64,000 bases of DNA. Source: Zygnema cylindricum (lineage: Eukaryota > Streptophyta > Zygnematophyceae > Zygnematales > Zygnemataceae). Positions 61,586 to 64,000 of the stretch are shown here, one piece after another; within the stretch, counting starts at the first letter, position 1, and each line of letters opens with the position of its first letter. The translations under genes and the position numbers were made by a program. The notes beneath the pieces are model-generated. The model was not told where the DNA came from. It searched no databases and saw only the letters and a program-made list of their open reading frames with translations. Where the stretch lies: NCBI GenBank assembly GCA_037447655.1, contig JBBHKE010002481.1, positions 26,001 through 90,000 of the forward strand. Direction: 5' to 3'.

Positions 61586-61790
61586 CGTCTTTAAAGGTGT
61601 CTATTAAATTTTTTGATAGTACTATACTGTACTGTACTGTACTGTACCGTATACCTGTTGGATCCTAGAACATCCGTACGTCTAAATCTGTCGTCTTTAT
61701 AGGTGTCTATTTTAAAATTTTAATAGTACTGTACTGTACTGCACCGAATATCTGTTCGATCCTAGAATATCCGTACTTCTAAATCTGTCA
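61586..61790. repeat. Tandem repeat, about 106 bp x 2
   Basis: Two adjacent copies starting CGTCTTTAAAGGTGTCTATT and CGTCTTTATAGGTGTCTATT. Each contains a TACTG microsatellite run (ACTGTACTGTACTGTAC) and a GATCCTAGAA segment. They lie about 200-400 bp upstream of the gene starting at 61999. Confidence 0.9.
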
Positions 61791-61998
61791 GACGAGAAAT
61801 TTTCTGTACGGTTCTGTGGCACACTCAGGTACTATAGCATTCCGCCATACATTTCATTGCCATCTTCTTTCCGCTCCTTAAAGCTTCACACGCGCGAAGC
61901 TCTTTTCCTATTCGTCGAATTTGCGGCTTCCTGCGCGCAGCTCGGTAACGCGATTCTTTCTCTACGATAATATTTCCGGCCTCTCTTTGTTGTTTTGA

Positions 61999-64000
61999 AT
62001 GGAAAACTTTCGGAAAAGCAAAAAAACGAGAGGGAAAAAAAAACGGCGGCCACGTCAGCAGTTCGGAACGCCGGATTCTGGAATGAGGTGAGCGTTTCTT
62101 TTTGTTTTTTTAGTTTTTTTTAGTTTTAGGTACGAGAAAACGGAAGTTTAAGTGTAAAAACGGTTGTTTTGAAGAGAACGTTTCAGGAACTTGAAGTCGA
62201 ATCTGAGTTTATTCGTTTTTTTACGTTAGAATGTTTAGGTTTTCTGTCTAAAAAAAAAAAGCATTTTTTTTTCCCCTTGGGAGGAGGGCAGGGGGCTGTA
62301 GAATCTGTGAAAATGAAAAACTTTTGAGTCCTTATTTTTACCTTGACTCCTTTTCCCTGTTTTTTTCATTTTTTTTTTTTTTTTTTCAGTATTTTTTTGA
62401 AACAGTTTTTGTTTCTTCTGCATGTATGTTTTTTTTTTTTCTTACTTTTTTTATTTTTATTAACTCCTCACACTATCTTCCTACGTAAGGACGAAAAGAA
62501 AAAAATATTAAAAAAATGATAACAAACTTAAATAAATGGGAGAAATACAAATGACCTGGATTGTTTTTTCGTTTTTTTTAATTTATTTTTTATACCTCCG
62601 TTTCTTTTTTAACTGATAGTTTTATCAATTTTTTTAAAAGATAAAAAAATATTTTTCTCAGACTCTAGTTGCCTAGTTCTTCAGAAACCTTTTCATTTTT
62701 TTTAGGGTTTCATTACTTTTCTTTTCCTTTTCATTTCAAACCTAAAACCTACCTCCTTTTCACTTTAAAAACAAAAAAAAACTCTTTAAAAATACAACTT
62801 TGTTTTTGTCCATTTTACCTTATTCTTGGTTTCTTTCTGCGAACCCCTTTTTTTTGTCTTCTTCTGGACTTATTCAGGATATCTCTGCATTTTCAAGTCA
62901 ACTTTTGAAACTTTTGAAAGATTCGGAAATTTTGGAACTACTTTTAGAAATTTCCAAAAACTCCAGAAACTTCCTCATTTTTTTTTGGCAAATTCAAAAA
63001 CCAGAAAGAATTATAACTTTTTTTCAGAAAAAACTTAACTATGTCGACTTTATCGGACAGTAGCCTGGAATCTTCTTTGAAAAATAAACTTTTGTTAGAG
63101 AAAGAAAAAGACAGAGTTACTAAACTGGAAAAACAACAACTTTTAACGAACCTCGAGCGAGTTTTACGAGAACGGGATCACGAGCGTTTTTTGGCAATTA
63201 TCGGAAACAAATCTTTACAGTCTCTGGGTTCTGATGCAAAATCGCCGACTTCGGATTCGGATTTACATTTGGATCCGTACTTAAATGTTATTTTGAGCCC
63301 AAGGTCAAATTTAGTTCCAAATCTAGGTGTGATTTTAGGTTCGAATTCAGTGTCGAATTTAGGCTCGAATTTAGTGTCGAATTTAGGCCCGAATTTTGAA
63401 TCAAGTTTAAGTCCGGAGATAAGTTCAAATTTGACTTCGGGGATTGAGTCAAACTCAGTTCCTCTTTTGGTTTCAAAATGGGATTCAAAAGGTACACCGA
63501 TGGTCGATGAAAATGAACCGAGGGATGGATTAAATGAAAAAGAAACAATTTTAGAAGAAAATGCAGGCGAAGTTGTGAAAGAAATTGATACAATTAAGCC
63601 TCAAAAGGGTTCCAAATTGGATGTAAAAGTGGTTCCTTCACAAAACCCTAAACGTGAGTCTGTCGATGTCAAGAAATGGGAAGACGATAAAGGAAGTGAA
63701 AGAGGACGAGGGAGAAAGATGGACAGGGGAAGAAACGGGGAAAAAGAAAGAGGAAGTAGAGAAGGCGAGAGTGACATCACTCGCGAGAGAGAAAGGAAGA
63801 GTAAAAGTGGATTAGAAAGTGAGAATACAACAGAGAGCAAAAAAGGGAAAGGAGGAGACAGGGGAAGGGAAAGAAAGAAAGAGGCCGAAAACGAGAGAGA
63901 GAGTCAAAATGAGATAGTAGGTTTAAAAGCTGGAGCTGTTTTGCCAAAGGGTAGAGAAGCAACCCCTCTTCACAAGTCAACTTCAAAAAATAAAGGCAAT
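61999..64000 (+). CDS. 5' part of a gene for a basic, low-complexity protein (runs off the window)
   Basis: Proposed exon 1 at 61999-62087 (donor GTGAGC) and exon 2 from 63028 (acceptor TTTTTTTCAG) to beyond the right edge. The join keeps the frame: exon 1 ends two bases into a codon and exon 2 supplies the third. That gives at least 354 residues with no stop. The N-terminus MENFRKSKKTRGKKKRRPRQ looks like a nuclear localisation signal. Next come a short coiled coil (KNKLLLEKEKDRVTKLEKQ), a Ser/Asn/Leu repeat (SNLGSNLVSNLG, about residues 120-150) and a long Arg/Glu/Lys/Gly-rich segment (from about 245). If exon 1 is untranslated, the start would be the ATG at 63041. I do not recognise the family; a nuclear or RNA-related role is a guess from composition. 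Confidence 0.6.

Overview
The window is nuclear DNA of a eukaryote, most likely a streptophyte (a land plant or a charophyte-grade alga). The genes have many GT-AG introns. A mitochondrial pyruvate dehydrogenase E2, a HAL2-like phosphatase of the plant AHL type, a plant ABCA transporter tail, a plant type-4-like metallothionein and RLK/Pelle-type kinase domains all look plant-like. The DNA is AT-rich, and the gaps between genes are full of short inverted-repeat transposons. The species cannot be named from the sequence alone.

Left part (1-17.3 kb, + strand): a pseudokinase/coiled-coil gene (209-5398), whose large second intron carries a decayed bacterial DNA ligase (ligA) on the opposite strand with a terminator-like hairpin at its 3' end; then a complete 16-exon PDH E2 gene (8736-17341). 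Middle (19.5-34.9 kb, - strand): two tandem paralogues, each encoding an N-terminal pseudokinase, an active RLK/Pelle-type kinase and a long coiled-coil tail with UVR-like motifs. They are separated by a 6-kb transposon cluster. The 209-5398 gene belongs to the same family but has no active kinase domain, so three members lie within 35 kb.

Right part (35-64 kb): transposon-rich intergenic DNA, a metallothionein (39148-40057, -), the HAL2-like phosphatase (44544-48022, -), a tRNA-Thr(CGT) (49878-49949, +) followed at once by a 5'-truncated non-LTR retrotransposon, the last four exons of an ABCA transporter (54037-55749, -) with no upstream exons visible, a nested hAT-type transposon block, and the start of a gene for a basic, low-complexity protein that runs off the right edge (from 61999, +).

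The genes do not form one pathway. The PDH E2, the phosphatase and the metallothionein are housekeeping or stress genes. The most unusual content is the three-member pseudokinase-kinase-coiled-coil family, the bacterial ligA relic, and the layered MITE families, whose target-site duplications can be read directly. All coordinates of spliced genes come from reading splice sites by eye; the reading frame is kept across every junction listed.
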